A stretch of DNA of 5,648 nucleotides, taken from Candidatus Altimarinota bacterium (GTDB taxonomy: Bacteria > Patescibacteriota > Gracilibacteria > BD1-5 > UBA6164). The notes beneath the pieces are model-generated. The model did not search any database. It worked only from the letters and a program-made list of their open reading frames with translations, and had not been told where the DNA came from. Shown piece by piece: positions 5,452-5,648 of the stretch (its first letter is position 1; every line of letters begins with the position of its first letter). The position numbers were made by a program, and so were the translations under genes. The DNA lies in NCBI GenBank assembly GCA_027066255.1, contig JAMOOA010000172.1, forward strand, positions 1 to 5,648, written 5' to 3'.

Positions 5452-5648
5452 ATGAAGAAAATAGGTATAGGTTTCTTGGTATTTTCATTTCTTTGCGGTT
5501 CAAGCTTTGCTGCAGTAGATGATAACTCCATTCTTGAAGAACTTACAGAAGACAACGTAGAAGAGCTCAATCATGATTTTAAACTCAAAACGTTTCAGAG
5601 CTGTGAAGCGATGGAAGATGTTATGGAGGATTACATCAAGGATTATTG
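5452..5648 (+). CDS. Secreted protein, possibly beta-propeller domain family (N-terminal part)
   Basis: The first 65 codons of a gene that runs off the window. Residues 1-20 are a clear Sec signal peptide: MKK, a hydrophobic core (IGIGFLVFSFLCG), then SSFA before A21, with cleavage expected after A20 or A21. The mature start is acidic (DDNSILEELTEDNVEEL), followed by FKLKTFQSCEAMEDVMEDYIKDY. The phrase F.SCE.....L/M resembles the opening of secreted PF09826 beta-propeller proteins as I remember them, but the propeller itself is not in view. There is no Shine-Dalgarno before the ATG. It is preceded by a housekeeping-type promoter, an ECF-type promoter matching the one before the sigma gene, and a strong hairpin, so it is probably a target of the neighbouring sigma factor. 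No TGA occurs in this short part. Confidence 0.8.
   Translation, partial: MKKIGIGFLVFSFLCGSSFAAVDDNSILEELTEDNVEELNHDFKLKTFQSCEAMEDVMEDYIKDY

Noticed and set aside
5485..5502. Lipoprotein signal (Cys15) in the secreted protein
   Set aside because: The residues before the cysteine (SFL) do not fit a lipobox, which needs a small residue at -1. The SSFA-A site fits signal peptidase I better.
5294..5570. Two minus-strand open frames of about 70 residues
   Set aside because: They are antisense to the promoter region and the signal peptide gene. They look like shadows and cover the conserved promoter.

Overview
The window reads coherently only if UGA is sense and means glycine (genetic code 25). 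There are 24 in-frame TGA codons in five genes, and every stop codon in view is TAA or TAG. Several of these TGAs fall on glycines that are conserved in known families: the GD motif of sigma region 2, the glycine before the second half of RlmH, and the glycine at the start of the core domain of M3A peptidases. Tryptophan is encoded by TGG. Together with the AT-rich composition this points to the candidate phyla Absconditabacteria (SR1) or Gracilibacteria; I cannot say which of the two.

Left part (1-1494): the 3' end of a secreted or pilin-like surface protein gene runs into a perfect bidirectional terminator. On the other side of it lies a convergent YegP/UPF0339 tandem-repeat gene on the minus strand. 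Divergent from that gene, across 70 bases, is rlmH, a 23S rRNA methyltransferase.

Middle (1567-3561): a complete M3A-family zinc oligopeptidase. It would be broken into three pieces under the standard code.

Right part (3562-5648): this is the most interesting region. It holds an ECF-type sigma factor with a hydrophobic C-terminal tail, then a single-pass membrane protein with the layout of an anti-sigma factor (basic helical N-terminus, one membrane helix, long acidic Ser/Glu-rich external linker, four-cysteine C-terminal segment), then the start of a secreted protein that may be a beta-propeller protein. Two nearly identical promoter elements (TGTCACAC, then ATCGTT, with the same spacing) lie in front of the sigma gene and in front of the secreted-protein gene. 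Each follows a housekeeping-type TATAAT box, and each is followed by a GGAGGAT that can fold into a hairpin at the expected transcript start. I infer an autoregulated envelope-signalling module whose sigma factor drives its own gene and the exported protein.

Most genes lack a Shine-Dalgarno sequence and have a -10-like box only 4-8 bases before the ATG, which suggests leaderless transcripts. No tRNA, rRNA, CRISPR array, insertion sequence or integrase is visible, and no stretch over 300 bases lacks a gene.
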